NCBI RefSeq assembly: GCF_014305095.1
Contig: NZ_JACRUI010000004.1
Span: forward strand, 1-64,000
Length of the DNA: 64,000 nucleotides
Direction of reading: 5' to 3'
Source: Flavobacterium kayseriense
Lineage (GTDB): Bacteria > Bacteroidota > Bacteroidia > Flavobacteriales > Flavobacteriaceae
Numbering within the stretch: position 1 is the first letter of the stretch; every line of letters begins with the position of its first letter. This document shows positions 63,164 through 64,000 of this stretch, in pieces. The notes under the pieces were generated by a model. That model saw only the letters and a list, made by a program, of their open reading frames with translations, ran no database searches and had not been told where the DNA came from. Made by a program: the position numbers and the translations under genes.

Positions 63164-63391
63164 TTGCTGAAATTTATATAAAAATACGCTTTTAAACGAA
63201 TTACCATCTCTTTAAGCCAATTAATCTGGTTACTTTTAAAATTTATTTCTTTGCTGTTAATTACCTTTAAAATCAATTTTGTTGTGAAATCAATAAAAAA
63301 GACCTCCTAGATGTTTACTATTATCTCAAAAAATCATACTTTAGTAATCTAAAATTAACGGTAAAACCAATTCCAATAAACTATCTCCTTT

Positions 63392-64000
63392 ATGAAAAAA
63401 ACACTCTATTTATTCGTAGCTATTGCTAGCTTTATGAGCACCATAGCACAACCAAAAACAGACTCTACCGATAAGAGTGCTGCGAAAAACGAAAAACCTT
63501 CAGAGAGTAATCTAGTTTTCAATCCTGATAAAAGTGTCATAACAGAACATGTTACCACCATTAAAGGACAAAAAGTACCTTACAAAGCCACTACCGGAAC
63601 TATGCCTGTTTGGGATGAAGACGGAAAAGCGATCGCTGGCTTGTTCTACACGTATTATGAACGTACAGATGTGAAAAATAATGAATCACGTCCGTTAGTT
63701 ATTTCTTTTAACGGAGGTCCTGGATCTGCATCAGTATGGATGCACATAGCGTATACCGGTCCTACTCTATTAAAGATTGATGATGAAGGATATCCTGTAC
63801 AGCCTTACGGAATAAAAGAAAACCCATATTCTATTCTTGATGTTGCTGATATAGTTTACGTAAATCCTGTTAATACAGGCTATTCTCGTGCTATAAGTAA
63901 GGATACGCCCAAAGCAACATTTTTTGGTGTTAACGCTGACGTAAAATACTTAGCAAGTTGGATTGGTAGCTTTGTAACAAGAACAAATCGTTGGGCCTCT
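63392..64000 (+). CDS. S10-family serine carboxypeptidase-like protein (truncated by the window)
   Basis: An open frame of 203 codons runs to the window end. It has a signal peptide (MKKTLYLFVAIASFMSTIAQ) and a low-complexity linker, then PLVISFNGGPGSASVWMHI and ADIVYVNPVNTGYSR, which match the oxyanion-hole region and beta-sheet core of peptidase family S10. The catalytic serine, Asp and His lie beyond the window, so activity cannot be judged. It is probably a periplasmic or secreted carboxypeptidase. Confidence 0.82.
   Translation, partial: MKKTLYLFVAIASFMSTIAQPKTDSTDKSAAKNEKPSESNLVFNPDKSVITEHVTTIKGQKVPYKATTGTMPVWDEDGKAIAGLFYTYYERTDVKNNESRPLVISFNGGPGSASVWMHIAYTGPTLLKIDDEGYPVQPYGIKENPYSILDVADIVYVNPVNTGYSRAISKDTPKATFFGVNADVKYLASWIGSFVTRTNRWAS

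Noticed and set aside
1..64000. CRISPR arrays, tRNA, rRNA, insertion sequences and prophage
   Set aside because: I found no regularly spaced repeats, no cloverleaf-like sequence in the gaps, and no transposase, integrase or phage genes.

Overview
The window looks like chromosomal DNA of a flavobacterium (Bacteroidota, Flavobacteriaceae, probably Flavobacterium or a close relative). The evidence is the low G+C content, the many Bacteroidota-type -7 promoter elements (TAnnTTTG), the near absence of Shine-Dalgarno sequences, and the family content: DUF4199, DUF4293 next to rho, a LETM1/TerB-like protein, DUF6671, an AlkK-like ligase, MnmD, and a Rho with a long disordered insert. I see no rRNA, tRNA, CRISPR array, transposase, integrase or phage gene. 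Most transcription units end in strong, often bidirectional, intrinsic terminators.

Layout. 0.2-9 kb: a TMTC-like membrane glycosyltransferase with TPRs, a DUF4199 protein, a GMC oxidoreductase with a cysteine cluster and an adjoining alpha/beta hydrolase, then secreted fasciclin, CIA30 and amidohydrolase proteins. 9.3-17.7 kb: a fatty-acid degradation block with an acyl-CoA ligase followed by MarR regulator, FadN-type dehydrogenase/hydratase, thiolase and acyl-CoA dehydrogenase. 18-20 kb: a lipoprotein Cu/Zn superoxide dismutase and a TerB/LETM1-like protein. 20.1-27.1 kb: a compact inorganic-carbon locus. It holds a LysR regulator divergent from a five-gene unit (54-aa membrane peptide, 92-aa unknown, DUF6671, Sua5/TsaC, SbtA-type bicarbonate permease), and the unit meets a SulP transporter plus beta-carbonic anhydrase head-on. 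27.2-28.8 kb: divergent Dps and OxyR; this OxyR keeps the redox cysteines at positions 199 and 208. 28.8-29.4 kb: two paralogous small proteins. 29.5-36.6 kb: MnmD, branched-chain aminotransferase, a MazG-like hydrolase, an SRPBCC protein, an ECF sigma trio and a Ycf48-like beta-propeller. 36.7-44 kb: a repetitive secreted protein, a Kup K+ transporter, an RsmB-like methyltransferase, Rho and DUF4293. 44-55 kb: a NarL-type two-component system, a phosphodiesterase, TruA, an ABC exporter, dihydrolipoyl dehydrogenase, and an OmpR-type two-component system followed by a BamA-type outer-membrane protein. 55-64 kb: an AlkK-like ligase, hydrolases, a YeiH permease, a GNAT enzyme, a HipA-like kinase with DUF3037, an NAD(P)H-hydrate dehydratase, and the start of an S10 peptidase that runs off the window.

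How the genes work together. The fad genes give a full beta-oxidation cycle under a local MarR. The carbon locus brings together two bicarbonate importers, a carbonic anhydrase and Sua5/TsaC, whose reaction consumes bicarbonate. This is the best candidate for an undescribed functional coupling: bicarbonate supply linked to tRNA t6A synthesis. Other points of interest are a dispersed intergenic repeat family with two copies flanking truA and a related copy at 57.1 kb, the HipA/DUF3037 pair, and the paralogous small-protein pair with a phased 15-bp direct repeat between the genes.
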